Assembly (NCBI GenBank): GCA_014338005.1
Contig: QUBZ01000017.1
Location: 1-54,893, forward strand
From: Chloroflexota bacterium
Lineage (GTDB): Bacteria > Chloroflexota > Anaerolineae > Aggregatilineales > Phototrophicaceae
Direction of reading: 5' to 3'
Length of the DNA stretch: 54,893 bases
Shown in pieces: positions 1-6,542 of this stretch. The notes beneath the pieces are model-generated. The model was not told the origin of the DNA and did no database searches. It saw nothing but the letters and a program-made list of their open reading frames with translations. Within the stretch, counting starts at the first letter, position 1, and each line of letters begins with the position of its first letter. A program made the translations under genes and the position numbers.

Positions 1-1185
1 CTGGAGTTTGACCTCGACCAGTGCCGGATTCGCCTGCCGCCGCTGGTGAACACCCGCGCCGATGTCGTGATCGCTGCCGCGCTGGACGCCGCGCCGCTGC
101 GCCGCCCGGTGCTGAAAGGCCGCTGGCTGGTGGGGCGCGCCGGCCACAGCGAATTGGGGACGAATACCCGGCTGCCGGGACTCGCGCTGCCGCGCAGCCT
201 GGAAACCGGCAAAACCGCCCTGGCTTATGTGGGCGACACCTGGGGCGACGGCATCCCGGCGGGCGAGGCCGTGCGGCAGGCCGCCGAAGCCGAACGCGGG
301 CGGTTTTTCATCAACCGCGAGGGGACGGCGGTTTTTTACAACCGCCATCACCTGCTTAAAGACCGGACGCCGCAGGCGGTTTTCGCCGATGACATGGACG
401 GCCTGGTCTACAGCTACGGCGCGGGGCTGGTCAGCCGGGTGCGGGTGCGTTTTAGCCCGCGTGTGGTCGGCGCGGCGGAGTCGGAACTGTGGGCGCTGGA
501 CGAACCACAGCGCCTGCCGCCGGGTTTCAGCCGCATCGTCGCGCGATTCGTCGAAAGCGATGGCCGCTCAATGGGCGCGCTGGAGGTTCTGCCGCCGGTG
601 CGCGGGGTGGATTTTTCCGCCAGCAGCGCCGCCGACGGGAGCGGCGCAAACCTGAGCGACCAGGTGACGGTTACGCTGCGGGCCGCCGGGTTCAGCGCCG
701 CCGAACTGGACATTCACAACCGCGCGGCAGGGCCGGCCTACTTGTGGGCGCGGCTGCGCGGCACGCCGCTGTACCGGGGCGATGCGCTGGTGGTGGAGCG
801 GGCCAATCTCTACGGGCAGGTCTTTTACGGTCTGGAAAGCCTGGACTTTGACCTGCCGGCGTTCAATTCGGCAGCGCAGGCCGACCAATTGGCGCGCTAC
901 GAACTGGCCCGGCGCAAGCTGCCGCGCGGTGTGGCGGCCAGCCTGACGCTCAGCAGCCCGGCGCACCACCCGCACATCCTGGCGCGGACACTGTTCGACC
1001 GCATCACCGTTCGAGAGGCGCAGACCGGCCAGGACGCCGACTATTTCATCGTGGCCGAGGCGCACCGCGTCAGCCTGGGCGGCGCGCGCCACGAAGTCAC
1101 CTGGACACTGGAAAGCGCCGAAGCCAATGCCTTCTGGCTGCTGGGCGTCAGCCGCCTGGGGCGCGATACCGTTGTGGCCTATTGA
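1..1185 (+). CDS. Phage minor tail / tail-tip protein, 5' end outside window
   Basis: The frame is open from base 1, so the gene begins upstream; the GTG at 46 is only an internal candidate. About 394 residues are visible. The sequence looks like siphophage tail-tip or minor tail proteins: a beta-rich body and a C-terminal stretch (HRVSLGGARHEVTWTLESA, then FWLLGVSRLG) of the kind that ends many such proteins. It is followed 28 bp downstream by a tail-fibre-like gene and then by small phage-type genes, which supports the assignment. No enzyme motif was seen. The role in tail assembly or host contact is inferred from context; it could equally belong to a domesticated tail-like particle. The family assignment is moderate. 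Confidence 0.6.
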   Translation: MEFDLDQCRIRLPPLVNTRADVVIAAALDAAPLRRPVLKGRWLVGRAGHSELGTNTRLPGLALPRSLETGKTALAYVGDTWGDGIPAGEAVRQAAEAERGRFFINREGTAVFYNRHHLLKDRTPQAVFADDMDGLVYSYGAGLVSRVRVRFSPRVVGAAESELWALDEPQRLPPGFSRIVARFVESDGRSMGALEVLPPVRGVDFSASSAADGSGANLSDQVTVTLRAAGFSAAELDIHNRAAGPAYLWARLRGTPLYRGDALVVERANLYGQVFYGLESLDFDLPAFNSAAQADQLARYELARRKLPRGVAASLTLSSPAHHPHILARTLFDRITVREAQTGQDADYFIVAEAHRVSLGGARHEVTWTLESAEANAFWLLGVSRLGRDTVVAY

Positions 1186-1212
1186 GGCCGGAAGTTGAGT
1201 GATGGAGGGATG

Positions 1213-1770
1213 ATGACCGCTGTATGGACGCCGCCGATCACCTGGCTGGTTGACCAACTGGTGACGGAGCAGGACTTAAACGAGCAGGTGCGCGATAACC
1301 TGGAATTTCTCTACGTCGGGCTGGTGGGGTACGTCCTCATCCGCGACGAAAAAACGCAGGGGACGGACGGCGGCACATTCAGTGCCGGGGCATGGCAAAC
1401 GCGCGACCTGAACGCCATCAAAAGCGACGCCGGCGGCCATGCCGCGCTGGCCGCCAACCAGATCACGCTGGCCGCCGGGGTTTACCGCTGCCGGATTCAA
1501 TGCCCGGCCTACCAGGTGGCGAAACACCAGGCGCGGCTGTACAGCGTCACCGACGGCCTGACGCTGGCGCTGGGGTCGTCGCAGCGCGTGGCGACAGCGG
1601 CGGGCGTGGCCGTCCCCAGCATCATCATCGGGCGTTTTACGCTTTCTGCCCCGAAGGTGCTGGAAGTGCAGCACCGCTGCGAAACCACCATGTCTGCCAG
1701 TGGTTTTGGCATTGCCGCGAACCTGGAAACCGAAGTGTATACGATTGCCGAGTTCTGGAAGGAGTCCTGA
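1213..1770 (+). CDS. Phage tail fibre / receptor-binding-like protein
   Basis: A 185-residue protein. The N-terminus (TWLVDQLVTEQDLNEQVRDN) matches the common phage fibre opening, in which a Trp-Thr-Pro segment is followed by an LN-x-HVRDN-like helix. The rest is Gly/Ala/Val-rich beta sequence suggestive of a C1q/TNF-like jelly roll, as in many fibre tips that touch the host. The ATG at 1213 is preferred to the TTG at 1195 or the ATG at 1210 because GGAGGG lies at 1204-1209. The stop overlaps the next start by one base (TGATG), so translation is probably coupled. Fibre role is an inference from the N-terminal pattern and the neighbours. Confidence 0.6.
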   Translation: MTAVWTPPITWLVDQLVTEQDLNEQVRDNLEFLYVGLVGYVLIRDEKTQGTDGGTFSAGAWQTRDLNAIKSDAGGHAALAANQITLAAGVYRCRIQCPAYQVAKHQARLYSVTDGLTLALGSSQRVATAAGVAVPSIIIGRFTLSAPKVLEVQHRCETTMSASGFGIAANLETEVYTIAEFWKES

Positions 1771-2123
1771 TGGCCGATTTACGCGAGGTAGATATGCGTT
1801 TGGTGCTGGCGCGGCTGCGCCCCGGCAGCGCCTATCACTGGCGCGGCGGAGAGGGGTATGCAGCCATCGGCGAATGGCGCGACCCGGCCACCAAAAAACC
1901 GACCGAGGAAGAAATTCTGGCCGAGTGGGCGCGCTATCAAAACGAGCAGGCGGCGCGCAAAACTGCCGAAGATGCCCGGCGCGACAAACTCGCCCAACTG
2001 CGGGCCGAAAATGCTGCCGATCTCGACCTGGATAAGTTTGGCCGGGAGTCGCCGCTGGATGAACTGGCGCGCAAGCTGGCCTGGCTGGAACAGGAAATCC
2101 GCGATTTACGAAACGAGAGGTAA
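1770..2123 (+). CDS. Small charged coiled-coil phage protein
   Basis: A 117-residue, highly charged protein, not recognised as a named family. Residues 1-45 contain aromatic and Gly-rich sequence (AYHWRGGEGYAAIGEWRDP) that could pack against the fibre. The remainder (PTEEEILAEWARYQNEQAA onward) is predicted to be long helix or coiled coil rich in Glu, Arg and Lys. The ATG overlaps the stop of the fibre gene, and GGAG at 1761-1764 serves as its ribosome site. The position directly after a fibre gene is typical of small tail-fibre chaperone or assembly proteins, but nothing in the sequence proves that role. Confidence 0.55.
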   Translation: MADLREVDMRLVLARLRPGSAYHWRGGEGYAAIGEWRDPATKKPTEEEILAEWARYQNEQAARKTAEDARRDKLAQLRAENAADLDLDKFGRESPLDELARKLAWLEQEIRDLRNER

Positions 2124-2134
2124 AAGGAGACACG

Positions 2135-2449
2135 ATGGACGACGAAAAATGGCTGCGCCGCCCCGTGATTGACCCGCTGCTGCTGGCGCTGCGCTCGCGG
2201 CGGGTGATGGTGGCGCTGTCGGCGCTGCTGGTGGGGGCGCTGACGCTGGCACTGCCGGAACTGGCGGCGGTGCGCGGCGAACTGCTGACGCTGGTTATCA
2301 CGCTGGCGCTGGCGGTCATCGGCGGTTATTCGGTAGAGGACGCCGCCCGCGCCGGGCGGGAACGCGCCGCCCAGCCGCCAGAAGACCTGCGCGAACTCAT
2401 CAAAGACGCGCTGGCCGGGCTGGTGGACGAGGTGGGCAAAAGGGCGTAG
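2135..2449 (+). CDS. Small membrane protein, holin-like
   Basis: A 104-residue protein with a basic N-terminus (RSRR), one or two hydrophobic segments around residues 24-45 and 52-68 (LTLVITLALAVIGGYS), and a charged C-terminal helix. This size and layout, as the last gene of a tail cassette, fits a phage holin or a related small membrane protein. A clear AAGGAG ribosome site stands before the ATG. A very strong intrinsic terminator follows at 2461-2498, closing the transcription unit. No lysin gene is visible next to it, so the lysis assignment is tentative. Confidence 0.55.
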   Translation: MDDEKWLRRPVIDPLLLALRSRRVMVALSALLVGALTLALPELAAVRGELLTLVITLALAVIGGYSVEDAARAGRERAAQPPEDLRELIKDALAGLVDEVGKRA

Positions 2450-2460
2450 GATTTGTGATG

Positions 2461-2498
2461 CCGGCGGGCGGCCTGTTCGGGCTGCTCGCCGGTTTTTT
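2461..2498 (+). terminator. Strong intrinsic terminator closing the tail module
   Basis: A stem of 13 consecutive pairs (CCGGCG + GGCGGCC with GGCTGCT + CGCCGG, two G-T pairs) with a six-base loop is followed at once by TTTTTT at 2493-2498. It lies 11 bases after the stop of the holin-like gene. Confidence 0.85.
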
Positions 2499-2584
2499 GA
2501 TTCCCGGCGCGGCGAGTCCTCCGACTTTTGGCGGAGGGCGGCGCGACCTTCGGCGGATTTATGGCCCGAACCGGTTGACAGTTT

Positions 2585-2615
2585 ATATTCAATATGATAG
2601 GCTTATATTGAATAT
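2585..2615. promoter_or_regulatory. Double palindromic operator in front of the TetR gene
   Basis: ATATTCAATAT at 2585-2595 and ATATTGAATAT at 2605-2615 form a perfect inverted repeat with 11-base arms and a 9-base spacer. Each arm is itself a palindrome (ATATT-N-AATAT), and the two centres are 20 bp apart, about two helical turns. A TTGACA -35 hexamer at 2575-2580 lies just upstream and the site covers the likely -10 region. This is the expected position for autorepression by the TetR protein encoded 30 bp downstream. Confidence 0.75.
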
Positions 2616-2645
2616 GGGTGATATACACAAAAGGTCTGAGGGGAT

Positions 2646-3221
2646 ATGAGTCGAAAGTACGAATCGCGCCGCCGGATTGAAAACGCCGAACGCACCCGGT
2701 CGGCCATCGTCGAAGCGGCGGTGAAGTTACACGGCCAGGGCGTCACGCAGCTGGCCGCCGTCGCCGAAGAAGCCGGCGTCTCGCTGCCGACGGTCAACAA
2801 ACACTTCCCCACGCGCGAGGATTTGTTCGTGGCCTGCACCCGGCACGTGGCGGAAAACCTGGACTATCCCTCGCCGGAGGCGCTGGCCGCCATCCCCGAC
2901 CCCGCCGAACGCGCCGCCCAAATCGTGCGGCAGGTTTACACGCTGCACGAGTCCACTTTCGGGCAGGTCTGGACGGGCTACCGCCTGGAGGACGAGTCGG
3001 CGGCGCTGGCGCGGGCGATTGCCGAGCAGGAGCGGTTCGTTGGCCTGATGGCCGGCGCGCTGTTCCAGGGCGGCGGGGTGGGCAGCCCGGCCTACGGCTT
3101 CGCGGTGGCGCTGCTTAATCCGCTGACCTACCGGGCGCTGCGGCTGAAGGGCTGCCTGAGCTTCGAGCAGGCCGTCGAACAGACGGCGCGGGCGCTGGTC
3201 AGCCTGCTGCCGGTAGGGTGA
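2646..3221 (+). CDS. TetR/AcrR-family transcriptional regulator
   Basis: A 191-residue one-domain repressor. Residues 11-60 form the TetR helix-turn-helix (RTRSAIVEAAVKLHGQGV, then VAEEAGVSLPTVNKHFPTRE), with the standard recognition helix before the HFPTRE segment. The remaining ~130 residues are a helical ligand-binding domain with no recognisable ligand signature. The ATG is preceded by GAGGGG. Because the double palindrome sits directly upstream it probably controls itself, and it may also control ndh 90 bp downstream. No effector can be named from sequence. Confidence 0.85.
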   Translation: MSRKYESRRRIENAERTRSAIVEAAVKLHGQGVTQLAAVAEEAGVSLPTVNKHFPTREDLFVACTRHVAENLDYPSPEALAAIPDPAERAAQIVRQVYTLHESTFGQVWTGYRLEDESAALARAIAEQERFVGLMAGALFQGGGVGSPAYGFAVALLNPLTYRALRLKGCLSFEQAVEQTARALVSLLPVG

Positions 3222-3311
3222 AAAATAGACCAAACAGACATTATTACAGGTTTAATGTTTTAGGAGTTTGTCCCCGGATGCGGACGGCCTCAAAACGGGA
3301 GGAGATTTATC

Positions 3312-4637
3312 ATGCAGGAACGTAGAGAACACGTGGTCATCATCGGCGGCGGCTTCGGCGGGTTATACGCCGCCCGGCAGCTTAAAAACGCGCCCGTAGA
3401 CATCACCCTGATTGATCGGCGCAACCATCACCTGTTCCAACCGCTGCTGTACCAGGTGGCGACCGGTGCGCTGTCGCCGGCGGACATCGCCACGCCGCTG
3501 CGGGGACTGCTGAAAAACCAGGCCAATGCGCGGGTGCTGCTGGGGGAAGTGGTCGGTTTCGACCTCGCTAACCGGCAGGTGATCCTCAGCGACGGCGAGG
3601 TGGGTTACGACACATTGATCGTGGCCGCCGGGGCGGGCAATAACTACTTCGGCAAACGGGAATGGGCATCCAGCGCGCCGAGCCTGAAAACGCTGGAGGA
3701 CGCCACCACCATCCGGCGGCGCATCCTGTCGGCTTTTGAAACCGCCGAACGCCTGGACAACCCGGAAGCCGCCCGCGCCTGGCTGACTTTCGCCATCGTG
3801 GGCGGCGGGCCGACCGGCGTCGAGATGGCCGGGGCGCTGGCCGAGATCGCGCACGAGACGTTCAAACACGAGTTTCGGAACATCAACACCGCCGACGCGC
3901 GCATCGTGCTGGTTCAAAGCGGCGAGCGCCTGCTGCCAACCTACCCGCCGGAACTGTCCGCCAGCGCCGCGGCCGCCCTGGAACGCCTGGGGGTCGAGGT
4001 GGTTACGGGTGCGCGGGTGACGGACGTAAACGCGGAAGGCGTGACGCTTTCTCGCGGGGACGTGAGTGAATTTTTACCGGCGCGCACCGTGTTGTGGACG
4101 GCGGGCGTGAAGGCATCGCCGCTGGGCAAGGCGCTGGCGCGCGCGACCGGCGCGGCGTTGGATCGCAGCGGGCGCATCAGCGTCGAACCCGACCTGACAC
4201 TGCCGGGGCATCCCGAAATTTTCGTCGTCGGGGACATGGCGACGTTCACGCACCAGACCGGCCAGCCCCTGCCGGGCGTGGCGCAGGTGGCAATCCAGCA
4301 GGGGCGTTATGCCGGGCGGTTGATCGCACGGCGGCTGCGCAGCAAAAGCCTGCCGCCTTTCCGGTACTGGGATAAGGGCAACCTGGCAACCATCGGGCGC
4401 GGGGCGGCGGTGGCCGACCTGGGGCGGCTGCGCTTCTCCGGCCTGATCGCCTGGCTGCTGTGGGTGGGCATCCACCTGATGTACCAGGTCGAACTGGAAA
4501 ACAAGGTGCTGGTATTCGTGCAGTGGCTCTGGAACGCCGTCACGCGGGGGCGCTCGGCGCTGCTCATCACCAACCTGGAACTGCCGGCCAGCGCCCGCTC
4601 ATCCTACGATACCGGAACCTGGCCGCAGGTGAGCTAA
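3312..4637 (+). CDS. ndh: Type II NADH:quinone oxidoreductase (NDH-2)
   Basis: A 441-residue FAD enzyme that oxidises NADH and reduces quinone at the inner membrane face without pumping protons. Two nucleotide-binding motifs are visible: VVIIGGGFGGLYAARQL near residue 9 for FAD and FAIVGGGPTGVEMAGAL near residue 160 for NADH. Other family marks are HHLFQPLLYQVATG and the FVVGDMA segment. The C-terminal part (RFSGLIAWLLWVGIHLMYQ) is the amphipathic membrane-anchoring region of NDH-2. The length is typical. GGAGGAG stands before the ATG. The window also holds menaquinone genes, so the partner is probably menaquinone. A terminator follows at 4666-4693. Confidence 0.9.
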   Translation: MQERREHVVIIGGGFGGLYAARQLKNAPVDITLIDRRNHHLFQPLLYQVATGALSPADIATPLRGLLKNQANARVLLGEVVGFDLANRQVILSDGEVGYDTLIVAAGAGNNYFGKREWASSAPSLKTLEDATTIRRRILSAFETAERLDNPEAARAWLTFAIVGGGPTGVEMAGALAEIAHETFKHEFRNINTADARIVLVQSGERLLPTYPPELSASAAAALERLGVEVVTGARVTDVNAEGVTLSRGDVSEFLPARTVLWTAGVKASPLGKALARATGAALDRSGRISVEPDLTLPGHPEIFVVGDMATFTHQTGQPLPGVAQVAIQQGRYAGRLIARRLRSKSLPPFRYWDKGNLATIGRGAAVADLGRLRFSGLIAWLLWVGIHLMYQVELENKVLVFVQWLWNAVTRGRSALLITNLELPASARSSYDTGTWPQVS

Positions 4638-4665
4638 ACCATCATGCCGCTTTTCTTCTGAAAGC

Positions 4666-4693
4666 CTCCCGGTCAGCGCCGGGAGTTTTTTTT
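4666..4693 (+). terminator. Intrinsic terminator after ndh
   Basis: CTCCCGG at 4666-4672 pairs with CCGGGAG at 4679-4685 around a six-base loop, followed by eight T residues at 4686-4693. Confidence 0.9.
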
Positions 4694-4771
4694 GCTGCAC
4701 TATCGTTGTAAAACTCCGACTATAAGCCTATTGAATCACCCATCGGTTGAGTTTCGTGCGGTTAAAGGCTG

Positions 4772-4780
4772 TGTTATACT
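4772..4780 (+). promoter_or_regulatory. Extended -10 promoter, possibly giving a leaderless mRNA
   Basis: TGTTATACT is a TGn-extended -10 element with no good -35. The hexamer ends at 4780 and the first ATG is at 4788, so transcription is expected to start at or next to the start codon. The same TGTTATA(A/C)T form occurs at 24872-24880 and on the minus strand at 47748-47756. Confidence 0.6.
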
Positions 4781-4787
4781 GGCGATT

Positions 4788-5030
4788 ATGAGGCACGAAA
4801 CGGACGAACCGCCGGAATGGGTGGCGAAGGCGCGGGCGCGCGGCCTGGGGCCGGCGCTGGGCCTGGCGCTGGATTTGCTGGAGCCGCTTGGGCCGCTGGG
4901 GGCGCAGCTCGTATGGATTGCCCAACCGGCGCTGGGGCTGCTGGTGGGGCGTGCCGCCCTGGGCGGGCTGGCGCGGGCGCTGGAAGAACCGGGCGGCGTG
5001 GAGCGGCTGCGGGCGCATCTGGAGGACTAG
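4788..5030 (+). CDS. Small protein heading the membrane operon
   Basis: An 80-residue protein, family not recognised. After a charged start (MRHETDEPPEWVAKAR) it has two hydrophobic, Leu/Gly-rich stretches that may be helical hairpins or membrane-associated, then a charged tail ending RLRAHLED. The ATG at 4788 is chosen because the expected transcription start falls on it and no ribosome site is seen; upstream in-frame codons lie within or before the promoter. It is 28 bp upstream of the next gene in a run of same-strand genes, so it is probably the first member of that operon. It could be a small accessory subunit; function unknown. Confidence 0.5.
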   Translation: MRHETDEPPEWVAKARARGLGPALGLALDLLEPLGPLGAQLVWIAQPALGLLVGRAALGGLARALEEPGGVERLRAHLED

Positions 5031-5058
5031 ATCGCCGCGTGTGGGGTCGGAGGACGAT

Positions 5059-5868
5059 GTGGACGGCACAACCCAGGTCATCACGATACTGATTTTACTG
5101 CTGGCGATGGCGGTCAGCGTGGTCGTGACGCAGTTCATCCGGCGGCGGCGCACCCTGGCGGCGCTGCGCCCCATCGCAGCGTATCAGGCCATTCCGCTGC
5201 GGGTAGGCGAGGCGATTGAGGCCAACAGGCCGCTGCACGTTTCGTTCGGCCATGCCAGCCTGGGCGGGGATAATACCCTGCTGGCGCTGGCGAGCGCCGA
5301 ACTTTTTTATCAGGCGGCGGCGCGGGCAGCTGTCGGCGCGGCCCCGCCGATTTTAACCATGAGCGATACGACAGCCATCCCGCTGGGGCAGGATACGCTG
5401 CGCCGGGCCTACCAGGCGCGCGGGCTGCTGGAACGTTATCCACGCGGGCGGGTGCGCTGGTATCCGGCGGGGGCGCGCTCGCTGGCGTTTGCCGCCGTGC
5501 TGACGGCCACCCTGGGCGACGATCGGGTGGCGAGCAATGTGCTGGTCGGCAGTTTTGGGCCGGAAGTGGCGCTGGTGGCGGAAGCCGCCGCGCGCCGCGA
5601 CCAGGGCGTGATCGCCGCCAGCGACCAGCTGGCCGGGCAGGCGGTGGCCTTCGCGCTGTCCGACGAGCCGCTGATCGGCGAGGAAATTTTCACCGCCGGG
5701 GCGTATCTGGGCGAGTCGGCTTCGCAGGTGGGGTTGGTGGTGACGCTGGACGTGCTGCGCCTGCTGTTGATTCTGGCTATGTTGGTTCCGACGGCCATCG
5801 CGGTCGGCGATGCGATTCTGGAAGGGCGCTTTAGCGCGGCCATCACACGGCTGCTCGGAGGGGGATAA
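5059..5868 (+). CDS. Membrane protein resembling DUF6754 proteins
   Basis: A 269-residue protein with an N-terminal membrane anchor (ITILILLLAMAVSVVVTQFI), a basic stop-transfer (RRRRT), a soluble alpha/beta domain of about 200 residues, and a second hydrophobic segment near the C-terminus (DVLRLLLILAMLVPTAIAVG). The soluble part (PLHVSFGHASLGGDNTLLAL, later ASNVLVGSFGPEVALVAEAA) resembles the domain annotated DUF6754 in Chloroflexota; this is from memory and unsearched. GTG at 5059 is chosen because GGAGG sits five bases upstream at 5049-5053. The gene is followed closely by another membrane protein. No catalytic motif was seen; a structural or scaffold role in an envelope complex is inferred. 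Confidence 0.65.
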   Translation: MDGTTQVITILILLLAMAVSVVVTQFIRRRRTLAALRPIAAYQAIPLRVGEAIEANRPLHVSFGHASLGGDNTLLALASAELFYQAAARAAVGAAPPILTMSDTTAIPLGQDTLRRAYQARGLLERYPRGRVRWYPAGARSLAFAAVLTATLGDDRVASNVLVGSFGPEVALVAEAAARRDQGVIAASDQLAGQAVAFALSDEPLIGEEIFTAGAYLGESASQVGLVVTLDVLRLLLILAMLVPTAIAVGDAILEGRFSAAITRLLGGG

Positions 5869-5873
5869 CGTTT

Positions 5874-6539
5874 ATGCGGCGTCTTGGGGCAGTCATCACA
5901 TCGGCGCTGGTGATCGGCATCGGCCTGCTGACGGTGGCCGGGCTGGTGGTCGGCGGCGACCTGGGCTGGTTATCGGCCATCGTGGAGGCGTTCCGAATCC
6001 GGGACATCAGCGGCATTTTCCTGCAGCTGGCGGTCATCACGGCGGCCACGACCATCCTGATCGGCATTCTGAACCTGCTGGTGGTGCATCTGCGGCGGGT
6101 GGGCCGGCGCGAAAAAGGCTGGGCTTACAGCCTGCTGCTGGTGATAAGCGCGCTGGGGGTGATTATCCTGGCCGTTCTGGAACGCGCCGGCGTGCTGGCG
6201 AGCGAGCCGCCGCTGACGACCATCCTGTTTGAAAGCGTCCAGGTCAGCATCGAGTCGGCGCTGGCCGGGCTGGTGCTGTTTGCGCTGGTTTACGGCGCGT
6301 ATCGGCTGATGCGGCGCGGCGTCACCTGGCCGAAACTGCTGTTTGTGCTGGTGCTGCTGTTCATGCTGCTGGCGGCGCTGCCGCTGCCGGGGCCGGGGCT
6401 GCTGGCGAGCGCGCGCGACTGGCTGATGGCCGTGCCGGTCAGCGCCGGGGCGCGCGGGATTTTGTTGGGCATCGCCCTGGCGACGGTTGTCACCGGCGTT
6501 CGGGTGTTAATCGGGCTAGACCGCTCGTACAGGGAATGA
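5874..6539 (+). CDS. Polytopic membrane protein
   Basis: A 221-residue hydrophobic protein with about six predicted membrane segments, among them AVITSALVIGIGLLTVAGLV, IFLQLAVITAATTILIGIL, LLLVISALGVIILAVL and ILLGIALATVVTGVRVLIGL. A basic loop (HLRRVGRREKG) separates the second and third. It begins five bases after the preceding stop and ends three bases before the next start. It resembles the later membrane gene at 9758-10405 in size and segment layout, so the two may be distant paralogues. No transport or enzyme signature is evident. Confidence 0.65.
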   Translation: MRRLGAVITSALVIGIGLLTVAGLVVGGDLGWLSAIVEAFRIRDISGIFLQLAVITAATTILIGILNLLVVHLRRVGRREKGWAYSLLLVISALGVIILAVLERAGVLASEPPLTTILFESVQVSIESALAGLVLFALVYGAYRLMRRGVTWPKLLFVLVLLFMLLAALPLPGPGLLASARDWLMAVPVSAGARGILLGIALATVVTGVRVLIGLDRSYRE

Positions 6540-6542
6540 GCG

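Noticed and set aside
2455..2649. 64-codon frame after the holin-like gene
   Set aside because: It lies over the terminator, the promoter and the TetR operator and contains no conserved sequence.
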